Below are positions 24,533 to 32,499 of a stretch of DNA of 36,895 bases, one piece after another; position 1 is the stretch's first letter; every line of letters starts with the position of its first letter. This stretch comes from an uncultured Bacilli bacterium. GTDB lineage: Bacteria; Bacillota_I; Bacilli_A; RFN20; CAG-826. Below the pieces are notes generated by a model that worked only from the letters and a program-made list of their open reading frames with translations, ran no database searches and was not told the DNA's origin. The position numbers and the translations under genes were made by a program. The stretch spans positions 1 to 36,895 of the forward strand of contig CAJOOD010000015.1 of assembly GCA_905236085.1 (NCBI GenBank). The letters are read 5' to 3'.

Positions 24533-25219
24533 ATGAAAGCTATATTAGGTAGAAAAATGGGCATGACTCAAGTCTTCGCTGATGATGGCACAATGTATGC
24601 TGTTACGGTAGTTGAAGTCTTACCAAACGTCGTTACACAAGTTAAAACCGTTGAAAAAGATGGTTATGTAGCAGTTCAAGTCGGTTACGAAGATAAGAAA
24701 GAAACCCGTACCAATAAACCAATAAAGGGTATCGACCTTAAAGCCGGAACCGCCTGCAAATATCATCACCGTGAATTAAAAGGCGATGAAATGGCTTCCT
24801 ACAAAGTCGGCGACTTATTAACCGCTGATATGTTCAAAGCCGGAGATGTCGTTGATGTCATCGGCACATCCAAAGGTAGAGGATATGCTGGCACCATTAA
24901 GAGATGGCATCACACAATCGGTCCAAAAGGTCATGGTTCTGGTTATCATAGAGGTCAAGGATCATTCGCTAACAATGGTCGTTACAACCACGGTGTTATG
25001 CCAGGAAAACACATGTCTGGACATATGGGTAACAAATCCGCAACAGTTCTCAATCTCGTAGTTGTAGAATCCAATGCTGAAAAAGGTTACTTATTAATCA
25101 AAGGTGGCGTCCCAGGTTCTAAGAAATCCTTAGTAACAGTTCGCTCCCCAATTAAAACTCAAAAAGGTACTCCAGTTGTAAAAGCAATCATTAACCGCTC
25201 CGCAGCTGAAGCCAAATAA
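24533..25219 (+). CDS. rplC: 50S ribosomal protein L3
   Basis: 228 residues, slightly above the usual 205-210, with a short C-terminal tail. Recognised by the N-terminal LGRKMGMTQVFADDGT and the loop GRGYAGTIKRWH, GPKGHGSGYHRGQGS, which reaches towards the peptidyl-transferase centre. An early 50S assembly protein. The ribosome binding site AGGAGGT overlaps the rpsJ stop region, as expected for the tightly packed operon. Confidence 0.97.
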   Translation: MKAILGRKMGMTQVFADDGTMYAVTVVEVLPNVVTQVKTVEKDGYVAVQVGYEDKKETRTNKPIKGIDLKAGTACKYHHRELKGDEMASYKVGDLLTADMFKAGDVVDVIGTSKGRGYAGTIKRWHHTIGPKGHGSGYHRGQGSFANNGRYNHGVMPGKHMSGHMGNKSATVLNLVVVESNAEKGYLLIKGGVPGSKKSLVTVRSPIKTQKGTPVVKAIINRSAAEAK

Positions 25220-25242
25220 TGATAGAAAGGAGAGTATGAAAT

Positions 25243-25884
25243 ATGGCAGAAAAGAAATCCGTAAGCGTTAAGGTTTATAACCAAGCTGGTGAAGAAGTTT
25301 CCAAACTCGCCCTTGATGCTAAAGTATTCGGTGTTGAACCAAACAATCAAGCTATGTTCGATGCTGTCCAAGTATATCAAGCTAACTCTCGTCAAGGTAC
25401 GGCTAAAACTAAAGTCAGACATGAAGTGAGTGGCGGTGGTAAAAAACCTTGGAGACAAAAAGGAACAGGCCGTGCTCGTGCCGGTTCATCTCGTTCCCCA
25501 ATCTGGGTTGGAGGCGGTACCGTCTTTGGTCCAGTTGGAAACCAAAATTGGAAACTTTCTCAAAATAAAGAAGAACATCGCGTCGCGTTAAGATCCGCTT
25601 TATCCTTAAAAGTTAAAGAATGCTTAGTAGTCGTCGATGAACTCAAATTTGAAGAAATTAAAACCAAAAACTTCGTCAAAGTATTAGAAAACTTACACTT
25701 AGATTCCGCGAAACTCTTAGTGGTTGATGAAGAATTAAGCGACAACTTAGTTAAATCCGCTGATAATGTTGGATTTGTCAAATTAGTAGTCCCAGGCAAT
25801 GTAAGCGTTTATGACTTACTCAATGCTGATGGCTTATTAATCACTAAGAACGCTATCAAGAAATTAGAGGAGGCTTTGAAATAA
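25243..25884 (+). CDS. rplD: 50S ribosomal protein L4
   Basis: 213 residues, usual length. The exit-tunnel loop is visible as RQGTAKTKVRHEVSGGGKKP and WRQKGTGRARAGSSRSP; the C-terminus has VYDLLNADGLLITKNAI. L4 is an early assembly protein and, in E. coli, the repressor of its own S10 operon, which makes it a candidate partner of the leader upstream. GAAAGGAG lies upstream of the ATG. rplW follows two bases after the stop. Confidence 0.97.
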   Translation: MAEKKSVSVKVYNQAGEEVSKLALDAKVFGVEPNNQAMFDAVQVYQANSRQGTAKTKVRHEVSGGGKKPWRQKGTGRARAGSSRSPIWVGGGTVFGPVGNQNWKLSQNKEEHRVALRSALSLKVKECLVVVDELKFEEIKTKNFVKVLENLHLDSAKLLVVDEELSDNLVKSADNVGFVKLVVPGNVSVYDLLNADGLLITKNAIKKLEEALK

Positions 25885-25886
25885 TT

Positions 25887-26669
25887 ATGGCCGCAAAATA
25901 CGTTATTAACAAAACTGCAACCGGTTATACCTTTGCACTCCAAGCCACTAACGGTCAAAACGTTGGTGTATCCCAAGTATTCAAAACACTTGAAGCTGCT
26001 CAAGCTGGTGTCGAATCCGTCCGTAAGGTCGCTTCCACTGCTGGAGTAGAAGACCAAACAGCTGAAGAAGTAAATAAGCTCGAAAATCCTAAATTTGAAT
26101 TATATAAGGATAAAAAGGGAGAATTCCGCTTCAGATTACTCGACACTGAAGGTCAAAATATTCTTGTTTCTGAAGGTTACACAACCTTAAAGGCTTGCCA
26201 AAACGGTATCGCTTCTGTCGCTAAGAATTCTGTTGCGGAAACAGTCCTCTTACCAGAAGAAGATGCTCCAAAAGCCGATGAAAGCAAAGAAGAGAAGGCT
26301 CCAAAAGCAGAAAAACCTGCTAAGAAAGCCAAAAAAGAAGCAAAGAAGGAAGAAGCAAAGAAAGGATTTGCTAAACCAACCTTCAAAGACTTAGAAGTCA
26401 TCATCCGTCCAGTCATCACTGAAAAGTCGATGTCCTTGATGCAAGATGAAAACAAAGTCACATTAGTCGTTAGACCTGACGCCAATAAGACTGAAATCAA
26501 ATTAGCATTCGAAAGAATCTATCAAGTTACAGTTACCAGTGTCAAAGTATCTAACGTCAAGCCTAAGACAACCACTCGTGGTACCAGATATCATGGCAAG
26601 ATCAGCGGTTATAAAAAGGCAGTCGTTACTATCGCAGAAGGCGAAGCAATCGACTTATTCAAAGAATAG
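25887..26669 (+). CDS. rplW: 50S ribosomal protein L23 with an N-terminal double YegP/DUF1508-like extension
   Basis: 260 residues against about 95-100 for ordinary L23. The C-terminal 93 residues are a normal L23 core (VIIRPVITEKSMSLM, KTEIKLAFERIYQVTV, GYKKAVVTI). Before it lie two repeats of the YegP/UPF0339 (DUF1508) kind at about 4-48 and 69-115. The second is textbook: KFELYKDKKGEFRFRLL, NILVSEGYTT, CQNGIASV. The first is diverged (KYVINKTATGYTFALQ, GVSQVFKTLEAAQAGVESV). A Lys/Ala/Glu-rich linker at about 116-165 joins them to L23. The reading frame is continuous and codon use is even, so this is not a frameshift artefact. L23 lies at the exit tunnel and docks trigger factor and SRP, so the extra domain would sit at the exit rim. 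The start is close to the rplD stop with only a distant GGAGG, so translation is probably coupled. Confidence 0.93.
   Translation: MAAKYVINKTATGYTFALQATNGQNVGVSQVFKTLEAAQAGVESVRKVASTAGVEDQTAEEVNKLENPKFELYKDKKGEFRFRLLDTEGQNILVSEGYTTLKACQNGIASVAKNSVAETVLLPEEDAPKADESKEEKAPKAEKPAKKAKKEAKKEEAKKGFAKPTFKDLEVIIRPVITEKSMSLMQDENKVTLVVRPDANKTEIKLAFERIYQVTVTSVKVSNVKPKTTTRGTRYHGKISGYKKAVVTIAEGEAIDLFKE
25896..26231 (+). repeat. Tandem YegP/DUF1508-like coding repeats within rplW
   Basis: Two diverged copies of a domain of about 46 residues are encoded at 25896-26030 and 26091-26231. They share the pattern K[YF]-x-[IL]-x-K...G-x-[TF]-F-[AR]-L, then G-Q-N...V-S, and a final helix ending G[VI][EA]SV. The DNA itself is too diverged to recombine easily. 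Confidence 0.75.
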
Positions 26670-26705
26670 TTTCAGAAACTATCACTAAATTATAGGAGAA
26701 AGTAA

Positions 26706-27542
26706 ATGTCAATAAGAAATTACAAACCTACGACACCAAGCCGTAGAAACATGACAAACGCGACATTTAGCGAAATTACCACATCCACTCCTGAAAAAAG
26801 TTTATTAGTCAAAAAGTCTAAGACAGGCGGTCGTAATAACCAAGGCGTTATCACAACCCGTCACATAGGTGGTGGACATAAGCAAAAATATCGTGTTATC
26901 GATTTTAAAAGAAATAAGGATAATATTCCTGCCGTCGTAAAGACAGTTGAATATGATCCAAACCGTAATGCTTACATCTGTTTAGTTGCCTATTTAGACG
27001 GTGAAAAACGTTACATCCTCTTCCCACAAGGATTAAAAGTGGGAGACAGAATTATCTCTGGCGAATCAGCGGATATCAAGCCAGGTAATGCGATGCCATT
27101 AAAATCCATTCCAGAAGGTACATTAATTCATAACATTGAATTGACTCCTGGCAAAGGTGGACAAATGGTAAGAGCCGCAGGAACAAGTGCTCAAGTACTC
27201 GGTTCCGAAGGCAAATATACCATCTTAAGACTTGCTTCTGGCGAACAAAGAAAAGTATTAGCCGCTTGCCGCGCCACTGTTGGTGTAGTTGGTAATGAAG
27301 ATTACAGCTTAATCAACAAGGGTAAAGCTGGTAAGACCAGATGGGAAGGCACTCGTCCAACAGTTCGTGGTTCCGTTATGAACCCAGTTGATCACCCACA
27401 TGGTGGTGGTGAAGGTAAATCCCCAGTTGGAAGAGATGCTCCAAGAACGCCATGGGGAAAGAGAGCCTTAGGCGTCAAGACTAGAAAACAAAAGAAATCT
27501 TCTACTAAATTAATTATGAAACGTAGAAGTTCAGGTAAATAA
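26706..27542 (+). CDS. rplB: 50S ribosomal protein L2
   Basis: 278 residues, standard length. Recognised by IRNYKPTTPSRRNMT, GRNNQGVITTRHIGGGHKQ, and the C-terminal VMNPVDHPHGGGEGKSPVGR, which holds the histidine loop near the peptidyl-transferase centre. L2 is needed for subunit joining. The ATG follows AGGAGAAAGTAA, 36 bases after rplW. No unusual extension, unlike the gene before it. Confidence 0.98.
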   Translation: MSIRNYKPTTPSRRNMTNATFSEITTSTPEKSLLVKKSKTGGRNNQGVITTRHIGGGHKQKYRVIDFKRNKDNIPAVVKTVEYDPNRNAYICLVAYLDGEKRYILFPQGLKVGDRIISGESADIKPGNAMPLKSIPEGTLIHNIELTPGKGGQMVRAAGTSAQVLGSEGKYTILRLASGEQRKVLAACRATVGVVGNEDYSLINKGKAGKTRWEGTRPTVRGSVMNPVDHPHGGGEGKSPVGRDAPRTPWGKRALGVKTRKQKKSSTKLIMKRRSSGK

Positions 27543-27562
27543 TCGTAAAGGAGGAAAATGAA

Positions 27563-27853
27563 ATGGCAAGAAGTTTGAAAAAAGGACCATTCGTCGATGC
27601 ATATCTTCTTAAAAAAGTCGAAGCTTTAGAAGCCGCGAACAAAAAAGAAATCATCAAGACATGGTCAAGAAGATCAACAATTTATCCAATCTTTGTCGGA
27701 CATACCTTTGCGGTTTATAACGGTAAAGAACATATCACTGTTTATGTTACCGAAGACATGGTTGGACATAAGTTAGGTGAATTCTCACCAACTAGAACAT
27801 TCTCAGGTCACCATGGTAACAATGCTGAAGATAAAGCAGCAGCGAAGAAATAG
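27563..27853 (+). CDS. rpsS: 30S ribosomal protein S19
   Basis: 96 residues, usual length. The N-terminal RSLKKGPFVDAYLLKKV and the core IKTWSRRSTIYPIFVGHTFAVYNGKEH, GHKLGEFSPTRTF are unmistakable. S19 lies in the 30S head next to S13. AAAGGAGG precedes the start; an ATG five bases upstream is out of frame. A short Asp/Lys/Ala tail ends the protein. Confidence 0.97.
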   Translation: MARSLKKGPFVDAYLLKKVEALEAANKKEIIKTWSRRSTIYPIFVGHTFAVYNGKEHITVYVTEDMVGHKLGEFSPTRTFSGHHGNNAEDKAAAKK

Positions 27854-27861
27854 GAGGGCTT

Positions 27862-28365
27862 ATGGCAGAAGAAAAGAAAACCACAGTAGCGGAAGAAGAA
27901 AAAGCTACCAAGAAAAGTGCTGCTAAGAAAGCAGCTCCTAAAAAAGAAAAAGAAGTTAAAGAAGTAGAAGTTAAAGAATCCAAGAAGGAAAAGAAAGCTA
28001 AAAAGGTTGAAGAACCTGTCAAGCCAACTCCTACTGAAGCAAGAGCTACCGCTCGCGACGTTAGAGTCACACCACGTAAAGTGAGATTAGTAATCGATGT
28101 CGTTAGAGGAAAAGATGTTAAAGAAGCCTTAGGTATCCTTGGAAACTTGAATAAAGCCGCCAGCTTACCTGTCGCTAAATTAATTAAATCGGCAGCCGCT
28201 AATGCCACCAATAACTTCGGCTTAGATGAATCTAGATTATATATCGCAGAAATCTACGCTAACGATGGCATCAGAATGAAAAGATATCTTCCACGTGCTA
28301 AAGGTTCAGCATCTGGATTAGTAAAAAGAGCCAGCAACATCACTGTTGTGGTCAAAATGAGATAA
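27862..28365 (+). CDS. rplV: 50S ribosomal protein L22 with a Lys/Glu-rich N-terminal extension
   Basis: 167 residues against about 110-115 normally. Residues 1 to about 54 are almost entirely Lys, Glu, Ala and Val (MAEEKKTTVAEEEKATKK onward) and look disordered or coiled. A normal L22 follows: TARDVRVTPRKVRLVIDVVR and the C-terminal YLPRAKGSASGLVKRASNITV. The L22 beta-hairpin lines the exit tunnel and its globular part is on the 50S surface by the exit. AGGAGG precedes the ATG. The extension is coded in the same style as the core. Confidence 0.96.
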   Translation: MAEEKKTTVAEEEKATKKSAAKKAAPKKEKEVKEVEVKESKKEKKAKKVEEPVKPTPTEARATARDVRVTPRKVRLVIDVVRGKDVKEALGILGNLNKAASLPVAKLIKSAAANATNNFGLDESRLYIAEIYANDGIRMKRYLPRAKGSASGLVKRASNITVVVKMR

Positions 28366-28380
28366 GGAGACGAGAAATAT

Positions 28381-29052
28381 ATGGGTCAAAAAGTAAATCC
28401 AGTTGGTATGCGTATTGGCGTGAATCGTAATTGGAATTCTCGCTGGTATGCTAATGATCAACAATATAACGTCTTCTTAAATGAAGATATCAAAATTCGT
28501 GAATTCTTAGTCAAAGAATTAAAAGACGCTGGTTTGTCTCACGTCGAAATCGAAAGACAAAAAACCGATAAGGGCCAAAACGTTATCATCTTATTGCACG
28601 TTTCTCGTCCAGGTGTTGTCATCGGTGAAAAAGGCGCAAATATTAATGCCTTAAAGACAAAATTATTAAAATTAATTAAAAACGGTACCTTAAGAGTAGA
28701 CGTCATCGAAGTCAAACAACCTGACTTAGATGCTACATTAGTCGCTCAAGATATCGCTAGACAATTAGAAGCCCGTGCTTCCTTTAGAACTGTGCAAAAG
28801 AAAGCTATTCAAAGAGTTCGTAAAGCTGGCGCTAAAGGATGTAAGACCTTATTAAGCGGTCGTTTAGGTGGAGCAGAAATCGCTCGTAGTGAAGGTTATA
28901 AAGATGGCATCATCCCACTTCAAACATTACGTAGTGATATCGACTTCGCCGTTGCGGAAGCAGCGACAACTTATGGTAGAATCGGCGTTAAAGTCTGGAT
29001 CTGCCGCGGTGATTATGCACGTGCGAAAAAGAATAATAAGGAAGGAGAATAA
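28381..29052 (+). CDS. rpsC: 30S ribosomal protein S3
   Basis: 223 residues, normal. N-terminal MGQKVNPVGMRIGVNRNW, the KH-domain stretch SRPGVVIGEKGANI, and the C-terminal RVRKAGAKGCKTLLSGRLGG are all present. S3 forms part of the mRNA entry site in the 30S head and contributes to mRNA helicase activity. AAGGAGA precedes the ATG. rplP begins five bases after the stop. Confidence 0.98.
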   Translation: MGQKVNPVGMRIGVNRNWNSRWYANDQQYNVFLNEDIKIREFLVKELKDAGLSHVEIERQKTDKGQNVIILLHVSRPGVVIGEKGANINALKTKLLKLIKNGTLRVDVIEVKQPDLDATLVAQDIARQLEARASFRTVQKKAIQRVRKAGAKGCKTLLSGRLGGAEIARSEGYKDGIIPLQTLRSDIDFAVAEAATTYGRIGVKVWICRGDYARAKKNNKEGE

Positions 29053-29057
29053 CCGAT

Positions 29058-29471
29058 ATGTTACAACCAAAAAGAGTTAAATATCGTCGTCCACATAGAG
29101 TCTACTATGAAGGTCGTTCTAAAGCGGGTAACAAAGTCGATTTCGGTGAATTCGGCCTTCAAGCCCAAGAAGGAGCATGGATTACCGCTAATCAAATCGA
29201 AGCGGCTCGTATTGTTCTTTCTAGATATACTAACCGTCAAGGTCAAGTATGGATTAGAATCTTCCCACATATTGGTAAAACCGTAAAAGCTGCCGGTACT
29301 CGTATGGGTTCTGGTAAAGGTAATCCAGAAAAGTGGGTGGCAGTTGTTAAGACTGGCAGAGTCATGTTTGAAATCGGTGGCGTCTCTGAAGAAGCTGCTA
29401 GAGAAGCATTAAGACTTGCCTCTTATAAACTCCCAGTTAAATGCAAAATTGTTACAAAGGAGAGTAAATAA
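29058..29471 (+). CDS. rplP: 50S ribosomal protein L16
   Basis: 137 residues, normal. Starts MLQPKRVKYRRPHR and contains FGEFGLQAQEGAWIT, IEAARIVLSRYTNR, IRIFPHIGKTVKAAGTRMG and GSGKGNPEKWVAVV. L16 organises the A-site region of the 50S. The ribosome binding site GAAGGAGAA overlaps the end of rpsC. rpmC follows after two bases. Confidence 0.98.
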   Translation: MLQPKRVKYRRPHRVYYEGRSKAGNKVDFGEFGLQAQEGAWITANQIEAARIVLSRYTNRQGQVWIRIFPHIGKTVKAAGTRMGSGKGNPEKWVAVVKTGRVMFEIGGVSEEAAREALRLASYKLPVKCKIVTKESK

Positions 29472-29473
29472 GT

Positions 29474-29674
29474 ATGAAACTAAGCGAAATCCGTGAATTA
29501 TCTACTAGCGAATTAAACGCTAAAGTATATGAACTTAAAGAACAACTCTTCGAACTTCGTCGTAAAAAAGCAGTGGGTGCTCTTGAACACGGTGAAGAAG
29601 TAGCAAGAGTTAGAAAAGATATCGCAAGATGTCTCACCGTTCTTAGAGAAAGAGAACTTGGAATTAATAAATAA
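29474..29674 (+). CDS. rpmC: 50S ribosomal protein L29
   Basis: 66 residues, normal. MKLSEIRELSTSELNAK, LKEQLFELRRKKAVG and EVARVRKDIARCLTVLRERE are the family's helical hairpin. L29 lies beside L23 at the tunnel exit, so it would neighbour the unusual L23 extension. The ribosome binding site AAGGAGAG lies over the rplP stop. No extension on this protein. Confidence 0.97.
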   Translation: MKLSEIRELSTSELNAKVYELKEQLFELRRKKAVGALEHGEEVARVRKDIARCLTVLRERELGINK

Positions 29675-29687
29675 GGAGGAGCGATAA

Positions 29688-29990
29688 ATGGAAAGAAATA
29701 CTAGAAGATCTATTCAAGGCGTAGTCGTATCTAATAAGAACGATAAAACCATCGTCGTCCTTGTTGAAACCCACAAAAAAGATAGCAAATATGGAAAACG
29801 TGTGAAATACTCGAAAAAATATTATGCTCACGATGAAAAAAATGAAGCTAACGTTGGCGATACCGTCACCATTATGGAAACAAGACCATTAAGTGCGACA
29901 AAACGCTTCCGTTTAGTCTCCATCGATAAAAAGGCTATTGATAATGTCGTAGTCGATGATGAAAAAGAAACCAAAGAGGAGGCCGAATAA
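29688..29990 (+). CDS. rpsQ: 30S ribosomal protein S17
   Basis: 100 residues, about 15 more than usual because of an acidic C-terminal tail (VVVDDEKETKEEAE). Core motifs: RRSIQGVVVSNKNDKTIVV, HKKDSKYGKRVKYSKKYYAHD and ETRPLSATKRFRLV. A primary 16S rRNA-binding protein. AAGGAGGAG precedes the ATG; rplN starts two bases after the stop. Confidence 0.97.
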   Translation: MERNTRRSIQGVVVSNKNDKTIVVLVETHKKDSKYGKRVKYSKKYYAHDEKNEANVGDTVTIMETRPLSATKRFRLVSIDKKAIDNVVVDDEKETKEEAE

Positions 29991-29992
29991 TT

Positions 29993-30370
29993 ATGATTCA
30001 AACCGAAACAAATTTAGTGGTTGCTGATAATTCTGGTGCCAAATCTGTTAGAGTCTTCCGTTTATATGGCGGTAGTCATAGAAGAAGTGCTTCCATCGGC
30101 GACGTTGTCTTATGCTCAGTCAAAGATGCCATTCCAAATGGCAAAGTTAAAAAGGGTGATGTTGTTAAAGCGGTTATCGTTAGAACATCTTACCCAATTC
30201 AAAGAGCGGATGGTTCAACCTTAAGATTCGACGACAATGCATGTGTCATCATCAACGATGATTCTGCTCCTGTCGGTACTCGTGTCTTTGGTCCAGTAGC
30301 TCGTGAATTAAGAGATAAAGGCGTTGAAGGGTTCATGAAAATTGTTTCTTTAGCCCCAGAAGTCTTATAA
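29993..30370 (+). CDS. rplN: 50S ribosomal protein L14
   Basis: 125 residues (usually 122). MIQTETNLVVADNSGAKSV, VKKGDVVKAVIVRT, FDDNACVIINDDSAPVGTRV and FGPVARELRDKG are the signature. L14 lies at the subunit interface and contacts the silencing factor RsfS in other bacteria. Its ribosome binding site GAGGAGG is within the rpsQ tail. Confidence 0.98.
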   Translation: MIQTETNLVVADNSGAKSVRVFRLYGGSHRRSASIGDVVLCSVKDAIPNGKVKKGDVVKAVIVRTSYPIQRADGSTLRFDDNACVIINDDSAPVGTRVFGPVARELRDKGVEGFMKIVSLAPEVL

Positions 30371-30383
30371 GGAGGAAAGCGAT

Positions 30384-30692
30384 ATGAATATCAAAAAAGG
30401 CGATAAAGTTATTGTCATCGCTGGCCGCGACAAGACAAAGACTGGTGTGGTTCAAGTTGTCTATCCTAAACTCAATAAAGTTGTAGTGGAAGGTGTCAAC
30501 TTAAGAAAGAAACATAAAAAACCAACTCAACAAAATCCAGAAGGAACAATTGTTGAAATCTATGCGCCAATCGATGCAAGTAATGTTGCGCTTCTCGATC
30601 CAAAAACTAAAAAAGCAACAAGAGTTTCCGTTAAGGAAGTCAAAGGTAAAAAAGTTAGAGTCACTAAAGCTAGTGGCACTCAACTAGATTAA
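30384..30692 (+). CDS. rplX: 50S ribosomal protein L24
   Basis: 102 residues, normal. The N-terminal KOW motif reads IKKGDKVIVIAGRDKTKTGVV, followed by VVEGVNLRKKHKKPTQQNPE. L24 starts 50S assembly and sits near the tunnel exit. AAGGAGGAAA precedes the ATG. rplE follows after ten bases. Confidence 0.97.
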   Translation: MNIKKGDKVIVIAGRDKTKTGVVQVVYPKLNKVVVEGVNLRKKHKKPTQQNPEGTIVEIYAPIDASNVALLDPKTKKATRVSVKEVKGKKVRVTKASGTQLD

Positions 30693-30702
30693 GGAGGGTA
30701 TC

Positions 30703-31293
30703 ATGGCAGAAGAAAAGAAAGTCGCAGCCAAGAAAGCTGCTCCTGAAAAAGTCGAAAACCGTGTGAAAGCTAAATATGAAAACGAAGTCAAAAAGGCTTT
30801 AGTGGAAAAATTTGCTTACACATCCGTTATGCAAGTCCCTGCTTTGAAGAAGATTGTCATCAATGTCGGTGTCGGTGATGCCTTACAAGATGCCAAACGT
30901 TTAGAAGAAGCAGTCGCAGAATTGACCTTAATCTCTGGACAAAAACCAGTTATTACCAAAGCCAAAAAGTCCATCGCTAACTATAAGTTAAGAGAAGGAC
31001 AAGAAATCGGCGCTAAAGTTGATTTACACGGTGCAAGAATGTATGAATTCTTCGATAAATTAGTTTCCATCGTCTTACCACGTGTTAGAGACTTTAGAGG
31101 TGTCAATCCAAATGCCTTTGATGGTAGAGGTAATTACACCTTAGGTGTCAAGGAACAATCCATCTTCCCAGAAATCGAATATGATAAGATTTCTAAAATC
31201 AGAGGTATGGATATCGTCATTGTCACCAGTGCAAAGACTGATAAAGAAGCATACGAATTACTTAAATTATTAGGTATGCCATTTTCTAGATAA
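30703..31293 (+). CDS. rplE: 50S ribosomal protein L5
   Basis: 196 residues, about 17 above normal because of a charged start (MAEEKKVAAKKAAPEKV). Core: VMQVPALKKIVINVGVGDA, SGQKPVITKAKKSIANYKLR and FRGVNPNAFDGRGNYTLGV. L5 binds 5S rRNA. Its first 18 bases are identical to those of rplV, which has the same style of extension. AAGGAGGG precedes the ATG. Confidence 0.97.
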   Translation: MAEEKKVAAKKAAPEKVENRVKAKYENEVKKALVEKFAYTSVMQVPALKKIVINVGVGDALQDAKRLEEAVAELTLISGQKPVITKAKKSIANYKLREGQEIGAKVDLHGARMYEFFDKLVSIVLPRVRDFRGVNPNAFDGRGNYTLGVKEQSIFPEIEYDKISKIRGMDIVIVTSAKTDKEAYELLKLLGMPFSR

Positions 31294-31313
31294 GGGAGGG
31301 AAGACGAAAAACT

Positions 31314-31499
31314 ATGGCTAAAACAAGTAAAAGAGTCAGCTGTGCGAAAAAACAAAAATTCGCCGTTAGAGAATATACTCGTTGTGAACGTTGTGGACGT
31401 CCTCACTCCGTATATTCAAAATTCCATTTATGCCGTGTTTGCTTAAGAGAATTAGCATACAAGGGTGAAATTCCTGGCATGAAGAAATCATCTTGGTAA
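31314..31499 (+). CDS. rpsN: 30S ribosomal protein S14, zinc type
   Basis: 61 residues, the short zinc-binding form. The zinc ligands are C24, C27, C40 and C43 (CERCGRPHSVY, LCRVCLREL), and the C-terminus is GEIPGMKKSSW. Zinc-free longer S14 paralogues are used by many Firmicutes under zinc shortage; none is visible here. The final Trp is TGG and the stop TAA. Confidence 0.98.
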   Translation: MAKTSKRVSCAKKQKFAVREYTRCERCGRPHSVYSKFHLCRVCLRELAYKGEIPGMKKSSW

Positions 31500-31517
31500 T
31501 AGGAGGTATAACTAGTT

Positions 31518-31910
31518 ATGATGACAGATCCAATTGCGGATATGCTTACCCGCATCAGAAACGCCAATCAACTTCGCGCCGAAAGCGTTAAAATGCCTTC
31601 CAGCAAGATGAAAGTTGAAATCGCGAAAATCTTAAAAGAAGAAGGTTTCATCGTTGACTATAAAGTCGAAGGTGATGCTAAAAAAGTATTAACAATTACA
31701 CTTAAATACGCCGCGAACGGTGAAAGAGTAATTTCTGGATTAAAGAAAATCTCTAAACCAGGTTTACGTGTCAACGTCGGCGCTGATAAGATTCAACCAG
31801 TCTTAAAAGGCTTAGGTATCTCTATCATCTCTACCTCTAAGGGTGTTATGACAGGTAACCAAGCTAAGACATTAGGTATCGGTGGCGAAGTTATCGCCTA
31901 CGTCTGGTAA
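31518..31910 (+). CDS. rpsH: 30S ribosomal protein S8
   Basis: 130 residues, normal. TDPIADMLTRIRNANQLR at the start and ISTSKGVMTGNQAKTLGIGGEVIAYVW at the end. Two consecutive ATG codons lie at 31518 and 31521, ten and thirteen bases after AGGAGGT; the first is used here. S8 binds the central domain of 16S rRNA and in E. coli represses the spc operon. Confidence 0.98.
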   Translation: MMTDPIADMLTRIRNANQLRAESVKMPSSKMKVEIAKILKEEGFIVDYKVEGDAKKVLTITLKYAANGERVISGLKKISKPGLRVNVGADKIQPVLKGLGISIISTSKGVMTGNQAKTLGIGGEVIAYVW

Positions 31911-31923
31911 TGGAGGATGATTT

Positions 31924-32481
31924 ATGTCAAGAATTGGTAATAAATTAATCACTATTCCCGCTGGTGTTACTCTAGATATCAATGGACGCAATGTCCACGT
32001 CAAAGGACCTAAGGGTGAATTAGATGTCTTATTAAATGAAGGCATCACCGCGGAAGTCGAAGGCACAAACGTTTCTGTTAAACGTGCTAACGATGAAAAG
32101 CAAATTAAACAAAACCATGGTACTAGCCGCGCTAATTTACACAACGCTATCGTTGGTGTATCCGAAGGCTATACCAAAACTCTAGTCATGATCGGTATTG
32201 GTTATAAGGCGGTAATGCATGGAGAAGATATTGAAATTTTCGCCGGTTACTCTCATACCATTACCATTAAACCTGAAAAAGGTGTTAAACTAGAAGTTAA
32301 GGTTGTTGCTAATAACAACGAAATCTATGTCTCTGGTATCGATAAACAAGCCGTTGGTCAAACCGCTGCGCTGATTAGAAATATCAGAAGACCTGAACCT
32401 TACTTAGGTAAAGGTATCAGATATAAGGGTGAACACATTGCCTTAAAAGAAGGTAAACGTGCTACCGCAGGTAAGAAATAA
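31924..32481 (+). CDS. rplF: 50S ribosomal protein L6
   Basis: 185 residues, close to the usual 178-180. SRIGNKLITIPAGVTL, HVKGPKGELDVLL and the C-terminal RRPEPYLGKGIRYKGEHI are diagnostic. L6 lies near the GTPase-associated centre. TGGAGGA precedes the ATG; rplR follows after 18 bases. Confidence 0.98.
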   Translation: MSRIGNKLITIPAGVTLDINGRNVHVKGPKGELDVLLNEGITAEVEGTNVSVKRANDEKQIKQNHGTSRANLHNAIVGVSEGYTKTLVMIGIGYKAVMHGEDIEIFAGYSHTITIKPEKGVKLEVKVVANNNEIYVSGIDKQAVGQTAALIRNIRRPEPYLGKGIRYKGEHIALKEGKRATAGKK

Positions 32482-32499
32482 GGAGGTTAGGAGAATATT

